DNA from: Xylocopa sonorina
Lineage: Eukaryota; Arthropoda; Insecta; Hymenoptera; Apidae
NCBI RefSeq assembly: GCF_050948175.1
Contig: NW_027490111.1
Span: forward strand, 496,001 to 560,000
Length of the DNA: 64,000 nucleotides
Direction: 5' to 3'
The notes beneath the pieces are model-generated. The model had not been told where the DNA came from and made no database searches. It saw only the letters and a list, made by a program, of their open reading frames with translations. Position 1 is the stretch's first letter, and each line of letters starts with the position of its first letter. The position numbers were made by a program, and so were the translations under genes. This document shows positions 1 through 10,875 of this stretch, piece by piece.

Positions 1-3000
1 GAAGCATCAGAAATCCATTGCTACGATACGTAGACATCTGCAAACGCTATTTCCTTGCAAGAAAGTGTCGCATTTACATTCACTTGAAGTGTAGACGAGG
101 AATACATAACACTTCGCAAATCATATTATACCTTACCATAAAATAAAGAAATGAGATGCGATATCGCGTTTTAAGAACCATAAGAACTCCATTGTTACGA
201 TACGTATACATCTGCAAACGCTATTTCCTTGCAAGGAAGTGTCGCATTTACGTTCATTTGAATCGTAGACGAGGAATGCATAACACTTCGCAATGAATAT
301 TATATCTTATCATGAAACATAGATATGAGATGCAATATCTCGTTTTATGAAGCATTTGAACTCTATTGCTTCGATACGTAGACATCTGCAAACGCTATTT
401 CCTTGCAAGGAAGAGTCGCATTTACATTCATTTGAATCGTAGACGAGGAATGCATAACACTTCGCAATGAATATTATATCTTATCATGAAACATAGATAT
501 GAGATGCAATATCTCGTTTTAAGAAGCATTTGAACTCTATTGCTTCGATACGTAGACATCTGCAAACGCTATTTCCTTGCAGGGAAGTGTCGCATTTACA
601 TTCATTTGAAGTGTAGACGAGGAATACATGACACTTCGCAAATCATATTATATCTACCCATGAATCATAGAAGTGAGATGCGATATCGCCTTCTAAGAAG
701 CAGCAGATATCCATTGCTACGATACGTAGACATCTGCAAAAACTATTTCCTTGCAAGAAAGTGTAGCATTTACATTCATTTGAAGTGTAGACGAGGAATA
801 CATAACACTTCGCAAATCTTATTATATCTTACCATGAAACATAGAAATGAGATGCGACCTCGCGTTCTAAGAAGCATTAGAACACTACTGCTACGTTAGG
901 TAGACATTTGCAAACGCTACTTCCTTGCAAGGAAGTGTCGCATTTACATTCACTTGAAGTGTAGACGAGGAATACATAACACTTCGCAATGAATATTATA
1001 CCTTACCATGAAACATAGAAATAAGATCCGATATCGCGTTTTAAGAACCATAAGAACTCTACTGCTACGATACGTAGACATTTGAAAACGCTATTTCCTT
1101 GCAAGAAAGTGTCGCATTTACATTCACTTGAAGTGTAGACGAGGAATACATAACACTTCGCAAATCATATTATACCTTACCATGAAACATAGAAATGAGA
1201 TGCGATATCGCGTTTTAAGAACCATAAGAACTCTATTGCTACGATGCGTAGACATCTGCAAACGCTATTTCCTTGCAAAGAAGTGTCGCATTTACATTCA
1301 TTTGAATCGTAGACGAGGAATGCATAACACTTCGCAATGAATATTATATCTTATCATGAAACATAGATATGGGATGCAATATCTCGTTTTAAGAAGCATT
1401 TGAACTCTATTGCTTCGATACGTAGACATCTGCAAACGCTATTTTCTTGCAAGGAAGTGTCGCATTTACATTCATTTGAAGTGTAGACGAGGAATACATA
1501 ACACTTCGCGAATCATATAATATCTTACCATGAAACATAGAAATGAGATGCGATATCGCGTTTTAAGGATCATAAGAACTCTATTGCTACGATACGTAGA
1601 CATCTGCAAACGCTATTTCCTTACAAGTAAGTGTCGCATTTACATTCATTTGATGTGTAGACGAGGAATACATAACACTTCGCAAATCATATTATATCTT
1701 ACCATGAAACATAGAAATGAGATGCGATATCGCGTTTTAAGAAGCATTAGAACTCTACTGATACGATACGTAGATATCTGCAAACGCTATTTCCTAGCGA
1801 GAAAGTGTCGCATTCACATTCATTTGAAGTGTAGACGAGAAATACATAACACTTCGCAAATCATATTATACCTTACCATGAAACATAGAAATAAGATCCG
1901 ATATCGCGTTTTAAGAACCATAAGAACTCTACTGCTACGATACGTAGACATTTGAAAACGCTATTTCCTAGCGAGGAAGTGTCGCATTCACATTCATTTG
2001 AAGTGTAGACGAGGATACATGACACTTCGCAAATCATATTATATCTTACTATGAAACATAGAAATGAGATGCGATATCGCGTTTTAAGAAGCAGCAGAAA
2101 AATTCATTGCTACGATACGTAGACGTCTGCAAATACTATTTCCTTGCAAGAAAGTGTCGCATTTACATTCACTTGAAGTGTAGACGAGGAATACATAACA
2201 CTTCGCAAATCATATTATACCTTACCATGAAACATAGAAATGAGATGCGATATCGCGTTTTAAGAACCATAAGAACTCTATTGCTACGATGCGTAGACAT
2301 CTGCAAACGCTATTTCCTTGCAAAGAAGTGTCGCATTTACATTCATTTGTAGTGTAGACGAGGAATACATAACACTTCGCAAATCATATTATATCTTACC
2401 ATGAAACATAGAAATGAGATGCGATATCGCGTTTTAAGAAGCATCAGAAATCCATTGCGACGATACGTAGACATCTGCAAACGCTATTTCCTTGCAAGAA
2501 AGTGTCGCATTTACATTCACTTGAAGTGTAGACGAGGAATACATAACACTTCGCAAATCATATTATACCTTACCATGAAACATAGAAATGAGATGCGATA
2601 TCGCGTTTTAAGAACCATAAGAACTCTATTGCTACGATGCGTAGACATCTGCAAACGCTATTTCCTTGCAAAGAAGTGTCGCATTTACATTCATTTGAAT
2701 CGTAGACGAGGAATGCATAACACTTCGCAATGAATATTAATATCTTATCATGAAACATAGATATGGGATGCAATATCTCGTTTAAGAAGCATTTGAACTC
2801 TATTGCTTCGATACGTAGACATCTGCAAACGCTATTTTCTTGCAAGGAAGTGTCGCATTTACATTCATTTGAAGTGTAGACGAGGAATACATAACACTTC
2901 GCGAATCATATAATATCTTACCATGAAACATAGAAATGAGATGCGATATCGCGTTTTAAGGATCATAAGAACTCTATTGCTACGATACGTAGACATCTGC

Positions 3001-4735
3001 AAACGCTATTTCCTTACAAGTAAGTGTCGCATTTACATTCATTTGATGTGTAGACGAGGAATACATAACACTTCGCAAATCATATTATATCTTACCATGA
3101 AACATAGAAATGAGATGCGATATCGCGTTTTAAGAAGCATTAGAACTCTACTGATACGATACGTAGATATCTGCAAACGCTATTTCCTAGCGAGAAAGTG
3201 TCGCATTCACATTCATTTGAAGTGTAGACGAGAAATACATAACACTCCGCAAATCATATTATATCTTACCATGAAACATAGGAATGTGATGCGATATCGC
3301 GTTTTAAGAATCATAAGAACTCTATTGCTACGATACGTAGACATCTGCAAACGCTATTTCCTTGCAAAGAAGTGTCGCATTTACATTCATTTGAAGTGCA
3401 GACGAGGAATACATAACACTTCGCAAATCATATTATATCTTACCATGAAACATAGAAATGAGATGCGATATCGCGTTCTAAGAATCATAAGAACTCTATT
3501 GCTACGATACGTAGACATCTGCAAACGCTATTTCCTTGCAAGGAAGTGTCGCATTTACATTCATTTGAAGCGTGGACGAGGAATACGTGACACATCGCAA
3601 ATCATATTATATCTTACCATGAAACATAGAAATTAGATGCGATATCGCGTTTTAAGAATCATAAGAACTCTATTGCTACGATACGTAGACATCTGCAAAC
3701 GCTATTTCCTTGCAAGGAAGTGTCGCATTCACATTCATTTGGAGCGTGGACGAGGAATACATGACACATCGCAAATCATATTATATCTTACCATGAAACA
3801 TAGAAATGAGATGCGATATCGCGTTTTAAGAAGCATCAGAAATCCATTGCTACGATACGTAGACATCTGCAAACGCTATTTCCTTGCAAGAAAGTGTCGC
3901 ATTTACATTCACTTGAAGTGTAGACGAGGAATACATAACACTTCGCAAATCATATTATACCTTACCATGAAATATAGAAATGAGATGCGATATCGCGTTT
4001 TAAGAACCATAAGAACTCCATTGTTACGATACGTAGACATCTGCAAACGCTATTTCCTTGCAAGGAAGTGTCGCATTTACGTTCATTTGAATCGTAGACG
4101 AGGAATGCATAACACTTCGCAATGAATATTATATCTTATCATGAAACATAGATATAAGATGCAATATCTCGTTTTATGAAGCATTTGAACTCTATTGCTT
4201 CGATACGTAGACATCTGCTATTTCCTTGCAAGGAAGAGTCGCATTTACATTCATTTGAATCGTAGACGAGGAATGCATAACACTTCGCAATGAATATTAT
4301 ATCTTATCATGAAACATAGATATGAGATGCAATATCTCGTTTTAAGAAGCATTTGAACTCTATTGCTTCGATACGTAGACATCTGCAACGCTATTTCCTT
4401 GCAGGGAAGTGTCGTATTTACATTCATTTGAAGTGTAGACGAGGAATACATGACACTTCGCAAATCATATTATATCTACCCATGTATCATAGAAGTGAGA
4501 TGCGATATCGCGTTCTAAGAAGCAGCAGATATCCATTGCTACGATACGTAGACATCTGCAAACACTATTTCCTTGCAAGAAAGTGTAGCATTTACATTCA
4601 TTTGAAGTGTAGACGAGGAATACATAACACTTCGCAAATCTTATTATATCTTACCATGAAACATAGAAATGAGATGCGACCTCGCGTTCTAAGAAGCATT
4701 AGAACACTACTGCTACGTTAGGTAGACATTTGCAA
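1..4735 (+). repeat. Duplicated multi-monomer blocks at the left end
   Basis: Two segmental repeats are visible by matching variant monomers. First, the segment from 1 to about 900 recurs from 3830 to about 4735, starting at an offset of 3829 bp (22 monomers plus 1 bp). The second copy has lost 6 bp near 4219 and 1 bp near 4388, where CTGCAACGC replaces CTGCAAACGC. Both copies contain the same rare variants, such as TTGCAGGGAAG and the run ACACTACTGCTACGTTAGG. Second, about 1085-1850 recurs at about 2478-3243, offset 1393 bp (8 monomers plus 1 bp). The second copy carries an extra A near 2741. Both look like whole-monomer duplications by unequal exchange, followed by small indels. Confidence 0.8.
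3465..3545 (+). other. Representative type A monomer segment with three dyads
   Basis: Three inverted-symmetry motifs lie within 81 bp and recur in most type A monomers. They are GCGATATCGC (3465-3474, perfect 10-bp palindrome), CTACGATACGTAG (3502-3514, 5-bp arms around ATA) and TTCCTTGCAAGGAA (3532-3545, perfect 14-bp palindrome). Their centres are about 38 and 30 bp apart. Type B monomers usually lose the first two (GCAATATCTCG and CTTCGATACGTAG) but keep the third. These could be protein-binding sites or cruciform-prone sequence; the sequence alone does not show which. Confidence 0.75.
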
Positions 4736-5514
4736 ACGCTACTTCCTTGCAAGGAAGTGTCGCATTTACATTCACTTGAAGTGTAGACGAGGAATACATA
4801 ACACTCCGCAAATCATATTATATCTTACCATGAATCATAGAAATGAGAAGCGATATCGCGTTTTAAGAATCATAAGAACTCTATTGCTACGATACGTAGA
4901 CATCTGCAAACGCTATTTCCTTGCAAAGAAGTGTCGCATTTACATTCATTTGAAGTGTAGACGAGGAATACATAACACTTCGCAATGAATTTTATATCTC
5001 ATCTTGAAACATAGATATGAGATGCGATATCGCGTTTAAGAATCATATGAACTCTATTGTTACGATACGTAGACATCTGCAAACGCTATTTCCTTGCAAG
5101 GAAGTGTCGCATTTACGTTCATTTGAAGCGTGGACGAGGAATACTTGACACTTCGCAAATCATATTATATCTTACCATGAAACATAGATATGAGATGCAA
5201 TATCTCGTTTTAAGAAGCATTTGAACTCTATTGCTTCGATACGTAGACATCTGCAAACGCTATTTCCTTGCAAAGAAGTGTTGCATTTACATTCATTGAA
5301 GTGTAGACAAGGAATACATAACACTTCGCAAATCATATTATATCTTACCATGAAACATAGAAATGAGATGCGATATCGCGTTTTAAGAATCATAAGAACT
5401 CTATTGCTACGATACGTAGACATCTGCAAACGCTATTTACTTGCAAGGAAGTGTCGCATTTACATTCATTTGAAGTGTAGGCGAGGAATACATAACACTT
5501 CGCAAATCATATAA

Positions 5515-6720
5515 TATCTTACCATGAAACGTAGAAATGAGATGCGATATCGCGTTTTAAGAATCATAAGAACTCTATTGCTACGATACGTAGACATCTG
5601 CAAACGCTATTTCCTTGCAAGGAAGTGTCGCATTTACATTCATTTGAAGTGTAGACGAGGAATACATGACACTTCGCAAATTATATTATATCTTACCATG
5701 AAACATTGAAATGAGATGCGATATCGCGTTTTAAGAATCATAAGAACTCTATTGTTACGATACGTAGACATCTGCAAACGCTATTTCCTTGCAAGGAAGT
5801 GTCGCATTTACGTTCATTTGAATCGTAGACGAGGAATGCATTACACTTCGCAATGAATATTATAAATTATCATGAAACATTGGTATGAGATGCAATATCT
5901 CGTTTTATGAAGCATTTGTACTCTATTGCTACGATACCTAGACATTAGCAGACGCTATTTCCTAGCAAGGTAGTGTCGCATTTACATTCATTTGAAGTGT
6001 AGACGAGGAATACATGGCACTTCGCAAATCATATAATATCTTACCATGAAACGTAGAAATGTGATGCGATATCGCGTTTTAAGAATCATAAGAACTCTAT
6101 TGCTACGATACGTAGACATCTGCAAACGCTATTTCCTTGCAAGGAAGTGTCGCATTTACATTCATTTGAAGTGTAGACGAGGAATACATGACACTTCGCA
6201 AATCATACTATATCTTACCATGAAACATTGAAATGAGATGCGATATCGCGTTTTAAGAATCATAAGAACTCTATTGTTACGATACGTAGACATCTGCAAA
6301 CGCTATTTCCTTGCAAGGAAGTGTCGCATTTACGTTCATTTGAATCGTAGACGAGGAATGCATAACACTTCGCAATGAATATTATAAATTATCATGAAAC
6401 ATAGATATGAGATGCAATATCTCGTTTTATGATGCATTTGAACTCTATTGCTACGATACCTAGACATCTGCAGACGCTATTTCCTAGCAAGGAAGTGTCG
6501 CATTTACATTCATTTGATGTGTAGACGAGGAATACATGACACTTCGCAAATCATATAATATTTTACCATGAAACATAGAAATGAGATGCGATATCGCGTT
6601 TTAAGAATCATAAGAACTCTATTGCTACGATACGTAGACATCTGCAAACGCTATTTCCTTGCAAGGAAGTGTCGCATTTACATTCATTTGAAGTGTAGAA
6701 GACGGATACATAACACTTCG
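5515..6720 (+). repeat. Trimeric higher-order repeat (522 bp, A-A-B)
   Basis: Equivalent A monomers begin their shared frame at 5524, 6046 and 6568, exactly 522 bp (3 x 174) apart. Each is followed by a second A monomer whose reading frame is ended by the variant AACATTGAA, then by a B monomer with AATTATCATGAAACAT. The third unit is cut short: after 6568 the order changes. This is a short local HOR with two full units and part of a third. Confidence 0.8.
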
Positions 6721-9323
6721 CATATCATATTATATCTTATCATGAAACATAGATATGAGATGCAATATCTCGTTTTAAGAAGCATTTGAACTCTATTGCT
6801 ACGATACCTAGACATCTGCAGACGCTATTTCCTGGCAAGGAAGTGTCGCATTTACATTCATTTGAAGTGTAGACGAGGAATACATGACACTTCGCAGATC
6901 ATATTATATCATACCATGAAACATAGAAATGAGATGCGATATCGCATTTTAAGAAGCATTAGGAATCTATTGCTACGATACCTAGACATCTGCAGACGCT
7001 ATTTCCTAGCAAGGAAGTGTCGCATTTACATTCATTTGAAGTGTAGACGAGGAATACATGACACGTCGCAAATCATATTATATCTTACCATGAAACATAG
7101 AAACGAAATGCGATATCGCGTTTTAAGAAGCACTTGAACTCTATTGCTTCGATACGTTGACATCTGCAAACGCTATTTCCTTGCAGGGAAGTGTCGCATT
7201 TACGTTCATTTGAATCGTAGACGAGGAATGCATAACACTTCGCAATGAATATTATATCTTATCATGAAACATAGATATGAGATGCAATATCTCGTTTTAT
7301 GAAGCATTTGAACTCTATTGCTTCGATACGTAGACATCTGCAAATGCTATTTCCTTGCAAGGAAGTGTCGCATTCACATTCATTTGAAGTGTAGACGAGG
7401 AATACATAGCACTTCGCAAATCATATTATATCTTACCATGAAACATTGAAATGAGATGCGATATCGCGTTTTAAGAATCATAAGAACTCTATTGTTACGA
7501 TACGTAGACATCTGCAAACGCTATTTCCTTGCACGGAAGTGTCGCATTTACGTTCATTTGAATCGTAGACGAGGAATGCATAACACTTCGCAATGAATAT
7601 TATATCTTATCATGAAACATAGATATGAGATGCAATATCTCGTTTAAAGAAGCATTAGAACTCTATTGCAACGATACGCAGACATCTGCAAACGTTATTT
7701 CCTTGCAAGGAAGTGTCGCACTCACATTCATTTGAAGTGTAGACGAGGAATACATAACACTTCGCAAATCATATTATATCTTACCATGAAACATTGAAAT
7801 GAGATGCGATATCGCTTTTTACGAATCATAAGAACTCTATTGCTTCGATACGTAGACATCTGCAAACGCTATTTCCTTGGAAGGAAGTGTCGCATTTACA
7901 TTCATTTGAATCGTAGACGAGGAATGCATAACCCTTCGCAATGAATATTATATCTTATCATGAAACATAGGTATGAGATGCAATATCTCGTATTAAGAAG
8001 CATTTGAACTCTATTGCTTCGATACGTAGACATCTGCAAGCGCTATTTCCTTGCAAGGAAGTGTCGCATTTACATTCATTTGAAGTGTAGACGAGGAATA
8101 CATAACACTTCGCAAATCATATTATATCTTACCATGAAACAGTGAAATGAGATGCGATATCGCGTTTTAAGAAGCATTTGAACTCTATTGTTACGATACG
8201 TAGACATCTGCAAACGCTATTTCCTTGCAAGGAAGTGTCGCATTTACGTTCATTTGAATCGTAGACGAGGAATGCATAACACTTCGCAATGAATATTATA
8301 TCTTATCATGAAACATAGATATGAGATGCAATATCTCGTTTTAAGAAGCATTTGAACTCTATTGCTTCGATACGTAGACATCTGCAAACGCTATTTCCTT
8401 GGAAGGAAGTGTCGCATTTACGTTCATTTGAATCGTAGACGAGGAATGCATAACCCTTCGCAATGAATATTATATCTTATCATGAAACATAGATATGAGA
8501 TGCAATATCTCGTATTAAGAAGCATTTGAACTCTATTGCTTCGATACGTAGACATCTGCAAACGCTATTTCCTTGCAAGGAAGTGTCGCACTCACATTCA
8601 TTTGAAGTGTAGACGAGGAATACATAACACTTCGCAAATCATATTATATCTTACCATGAAACATTCAAATGAGATGCGATATCGCTTTATAAGAATCATA
8701 AGAACTCTATTGTTACGATACGTAGACATCTGCAAACGCTATTTCCTTGCAAGGAAGTGTCGCATTTACGTTCATTTGAATCGTAGACGAGGAATGCATA
8801 ACACTCCGCAATGAATATTATATCTTATCATGAAACATAAATACGAGATGCAATATCTCGTTTTATGAAGCATTTGAACTCTATTGCTTCGATACGTAGA
8901 CATCTGCAAACGCTATTTCCTTGGAAGGAAGTGTCGCCTTTACATTCATTTGAATCGTAGTCGAGGAATGCATAACACTTCGCAATGAATATTATATCTT
9001 ATCATGAAACATAGATATGAGATGCAATATCTCGTTTTAAGAAGCATTTGAACTCTATTGCTTCGATACGTAGACATCTGCAAACGCTATTTCCTTGCAA
9101 GGAAGTGTCGCGTTTACATTCATTTGAAGTGTAGACGAGGAATACATGATACTTCGCAAATCATATTATATTTTACTATGAAACATAGAAATGAGATGCG
9201 ATATCGCGTTTTAAGAAGCATTTGGACTCTATTGCTTCGATACGTAGACATCTGCAAACGCTATTTCCTTGCAAGGAAGTGTCTCATTTACATTCATTTG
9301 AAGTTTAGACGAGGAATACATAA

Positions 9324-9335
9324 CACTGTGACGTC
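9324..9335 (+). repeat. Left terminal inverted repeat of the insertion
   Basis: CACTGTGACGTC here pairs with GACGTGACAGTG at 10864-10875, whose reverse complement is CACTGTCACGTC: 11 of 12 positions match. The outer CAC (9324-9326) and GTG (10873-10875) also fit satellite sequence, so the element-specific part is the inner 9 bp. Confidence 0.6.
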
Positions 9336-9336
9336 A
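9329..9336. promoter_or_regulatory. CRE/ATF-type palindrome at the insertion's left end
   Basis: TGACGTCA is a perfect 8-bp palindrome identical to the consensus cAMP-response (CREB/ATF) element. It overlaps the terminal inverted repeat, so its presence may simply reflect the shape of the terminus. Function is not shown. Confidence 0.25.
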
Positions 9337-9643
9337 GGCGTACCGCCTGCCACCCTCCGGCGTCAACCTCTTCTCCAGCGGCATCCGTATCCAGAGCCCC
9401 TGTACGCGGGCCACCCGCAGACACGCCGCTCCAGTATTCAGAGACGACGATACGAGAGAGAGGAAGGGTACTCGACACACGTCAGGGAAGATCTCACCCC
9501 ACGTTTCGAGGGCGAGGAGCACCACACCACGTACCGCATCGAGTCACCGGAGATCACGCACCCGTACGCCCTCTTCTCGTATATGCGATCCTAGTATAAG
9601 TACACTACTCATCTCTGTAAATGCACCACAACACACATCTAGA

Positions 9644-9678
9644 TTTAAATACATACATGTACATACGCCGCCTAGTCG
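9644..9678 (+). promoter_or_regulatory. Possible TATA/initiator core promoter in the candidate LTR
   Basis: A TATA-like TTTAAAT at 9644-9650 lies about 30 bp upstream of TAGTCG at 9673-9678, which resembles the loose insect initiator. The spacing suits an RNA polymerase II core promoter, as expected at the U3/R boundary of an LTR. Both motifs are short and could occur by chance. Confidence 0.25.
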
Positions 9679-9744
9679 TTACGCTAGAGATAAGTTGCGA
9701 TGCGCTCTCGCGCGCACTCGACGCTCGCGGCTCACGCTCAACGC

Positions 9745-9829
9745 GAGCCACTCCCCACTCCGACCGGCCACCCCACCGCTAGGGCCGAGCCACTGCCCTA
9801 CTCCAACCGTCCGCCCCACCGCGAGGGCC
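9745..9829 (+). repeat. Imperfect 42-bp tandem duplication inside the insertion
   Basis: Two adjacent GC-rich units start with GAGCCACT at 9745 and 9787 and end in AGGGCC or GAGGGCC. They share CCCCACCGC and differ at several positions plus a one-base indel. A weaker third start (CAGCGACT) follows at 9830. Such internal duplications are common in LTRs. Confidence 0.65.
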
Positions 9830-9881
9830 CAGCGACTCGCGCGCCGCGCGACCCGAGGAGGTCGCGGATGCGAGATCTGAT

Positions 9882-9936
9882 AGACACTTCTAATCGCGCC
9901 TCCGAACGAGACACTTCTAGTCTCGACTCCGAACCG
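9882..9936 (+). repeat. 27/28-bp tandem duplication inside the insertion
   Basis: Two contiguous units begin AGACACTTCTA at 9882 and 9909 and end CTCCGAACG (9908) and CTCCGAACCG (9936). They differ by a few substitutions and one inserted C. Confidence 0.75.
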
Positions 9937-10020
9937 AGGATTTCTCTCCGACTCGAGCAAGTGGCTCATAAGCAACGAGCTACCAGCTCAATGCCTTCGT
10001 CTCTATCTCATCTCCGTTAG

Positions 10021-10251
10021 CGGAGTCCGTAACTTAACTTAGTCCATTTCAATTTCTTGTTATAATCTTAGTCTAATAACTTAGAATTAGTCAAGTGTAG
10101 TAGCTTAGGAAAGTTTAAAGAATATACGTAGTTTATACCAGATACAAATCTTCTTTATTTCAATTACAAGTTCCTCAACTCAATTCCACGGGTACGCTCG
10201 CGAATATTACACGTTTCTACAATTCATCTGCGATAGTCCTGAAGGTAGACA
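10021..10251. other. AT-rich gene-free stretch of the insertion
   Basis: The composition switches here from GC-rich to AT-rich, with runs such as TTATAATCTTAG and TTTATTTCAATTAC. No long reading frame, canonical AATAAA signal or RNA gene is seen. Confidence 0.5.
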
Positions 10252-10357
10252 GCTAGAGCGAACCAACGCTTAGCCGCTCTTACTTCAGTCCTGCCGTAAT
10301 CGAGCATCTTGCGCCCAGGTTGACACTGTACCGCTAGAGCGAACCAGCGCTTAGCCG
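10252..10357 (+). repeat. Pair of 25-bp direct repeats spaced 81 bp apart
   Basis: GCTAGAGCGAACC followed by A/GCGCTTAGCCG occurs at 10252-10276 and 10333-10357 with a single mismatch (AACGC versus AGCGC). The 56 bp between them are not repeated. The second copy ends just upstream of the candidate reading frame at 10390. Confidence 0.8.
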
Positions 10358-10389
10358 TGCCGTTATCTTTCGAAGTACAAGTGCTCTTG

Positions 10390-10716
10390 ATGAACTTCGA
10401 GACTCCGAAAAAGCGTACACGACGCGCGGGGAGGAAGGAGTTCATGCGTCGTCTGATTCGCGAATACGTGGGCAGTGTTCCTGGATACATCGATCTCTGC
10501 ACTCGAGTTCCTGTTCCTGCGAAGGATACCTTTTCCGCCGTCCGGCCCGTTCGTGTCCAGGATCGTCCTGTCCCAGCGCCCGTACCTGCCAGCCAGGGTC
10601 AGCCTGTCTGGAAACCCGTCCCTGTGACCGTACAACCGTTCCAGCCGTACGCCGCAGCAATACCGGTCACGGATCCAAGGCGCACTCGATACCTGGAACG
10701 AGAGTCACAGCGGTAA
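10390..10716 (+). CDS. Unrecognised 108-aa reading frame in the insertion
   Basis: I do not recognise this protein. The first ATG is at 10390 and the stop TAA at 10714-10716. The frame is open upstream to 10357 but has no ATG there. The N-terminal third is strongly basic (KKRTRRAGRKEF then MRRLIREY). The rest is rich in proline and valine (PVPAPVPAS, KPVPVTVQPFQPY) and looks disordered. No zinc knuckle, protease or polymerase motif is visible. It could be the start of a Gag-like protein, a first coding exon of a captured host gene, or a chance frame in GC-rich DNA. The consensus splice donor 17 bp after the stop lies outside the frame, so it does not extend the protein directly. Opposite-strand frames also span this region, which lowers confidence. 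Confidence 0.25.
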   Translation: MNFETPKKRTRRAGRKEFMRRLIREYVGSVPGYIDLCTRVPVPAKDTFSAVRPVRVQDRPVPAPVPASQGQPVWKPVPVTVQPFQPYAAAIPVTDPRRTRYLERESQR

Positions 10717-10730
10717 AATCAAGACATCGA

Positions 10731-10739
10731 AAGGTAAGT
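10731..10739 (+). other. Consensus 5' splice donor-like site
   Basis: AAGGTAAGT matches the metazoan donor consensus, with the intron GT at 10734. No clear acceptor with a polypyrimidine tract follows before the insertion ends at 10872. If used, it would splice out of the insertion into satellite, or it is a remnant of a longer element or gene. Confidence 0.3.
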
Positions 10740-10863
10740 GCAGCGTTAAATATTCGGTAATTAGAGTCCAGAAGTCCAACGAACCCGGTCCAGGCGCAAT
10801 TCGCGTTCGTTTCGGGAACGGCTACGACGTTGTGTCATAGTTTCCAGTGAAATCACACCCCGC

Positions 10864-10875
10864 GACGTGACAGTG
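10864..10875 (-). repeat. Right terminal inverted repeat of the insertion
   Basis: GACGTGACAGTG is the partner of the left terminus at 9324-9335, with one mismatch. Satellite resumes at 10873 with GTGTCGCATTTAC, about 48 bp earlier in the monomer than the point where it stopped on the left. Confidence 0.6.

Larger units (their letters stand above)
1..9326 (+). repeat. 174-bp satellite array, left arm, part 1
   Basis: About 54 tandem copies of an AT-rich monomer. The landmark GATACGTAGACATCTGC starts at 25 and recurs (with one change at 199) at 199 and 373, giving a period of exactly 174 bp. Monomers are of two classes: type A (GAAGTGTAGAC, CAAATCATATTATATC, GCGATATCGC) and type B (GAATCGTAGAC, CAATGAATATTATATC, GCAATATCTCG). 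In the first 4.8 kb the classes are irregularly mixed. Between about 5.5 and 6.7 kb they form a trimer pattern, and from about 7.2 to 9.3 kb A and B nearly alternate. Small indels are frequent, for example a 6-bp loss near 4219, where CATCTGC runs straight into TATTTCC. The array begins before the window and ends at the insertion at 9327. No gene is supported here: the reading frames present are the repeat translated. Strand is given as the orientation in which the monomer reads GATACGTAGACATCTGC. Confidence 0.97.
9327..10872 (+). mobile_element. Insertion in the satellite: candidate solo LTR or truncated LTR element
   Basis: A 1546-bp stretch with no satellite similarity, much richer in G+C than its flanks except for an AT-rich middle at about 10025-10200. 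If the ends are placed at TG (9327) and CA (10872), the termini are imperfect inverted repeats (TGTGACGTC against TGTCACGTC when the right end is reversed), the usual form of LTR-retrotransposon LTRs. Inside are three sets of short direct repeats, a TATA/initiator-like arrangement near 9644-9678 and a reading frame at 10390-10716. No second copy of the terminal sequence, primer-binding site, polypurine tract, protease, reverse transcriptase or integrase is visible, so a complete element is excluded. A solo LTR is the simplest reading; 1.5 kb is long for one but not impossible. There is no target-site duplication: the flanking 5-mers are AACAC and GTGTC. The alternative is a captured fragment of a host gene. 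Strand is assigned from the core-promoter-like motifs and the reading frame only. Confidence 0.55.

Noticed and set aside
3532..3545. TTCCTTGCAAGGAA as a specific STAT, C/EBP or ETS site
   Set aside because: It resembles parts of several consensus sites (TTCC/GGAA, TTGCAA) but matches none well enough to name a protein; kept only as an unassigned dyad.
9058..9594. A 178-codon plus-strand frame that runs from satellite into the insertion
   Set aside because: It has no ATG at its listed start, its first half is satellite, and the junction at 9327 joins two unrelated sequences. The inserted part (to the stop at 9592-9594) shows no recognisable domain.
9695..10020. Overlapping frames on both strands at 9679-10020
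   Set aside because: The region is GC-rich and internally duplicated, so stops are rare in several frames at once. The predicted proteins are low-complexity R, P and S runs with no motif.
10224..10660. Minus-strand frames of 72-92 codons opposite the 10390-10716 frame
   Set aside because: They are shorter, lack recognisable features and overlap the plus-strand frame; most likely shadows of GC-rich sequence.
9328..10871. GTGAC at 9328-9332 and 10867-10871 as a 5-bp target-site duplication
   Set aside because: Satellite at this point does not contain GTGAC in either flank, and these bases are better explained as part of the terminal inverted repeats.
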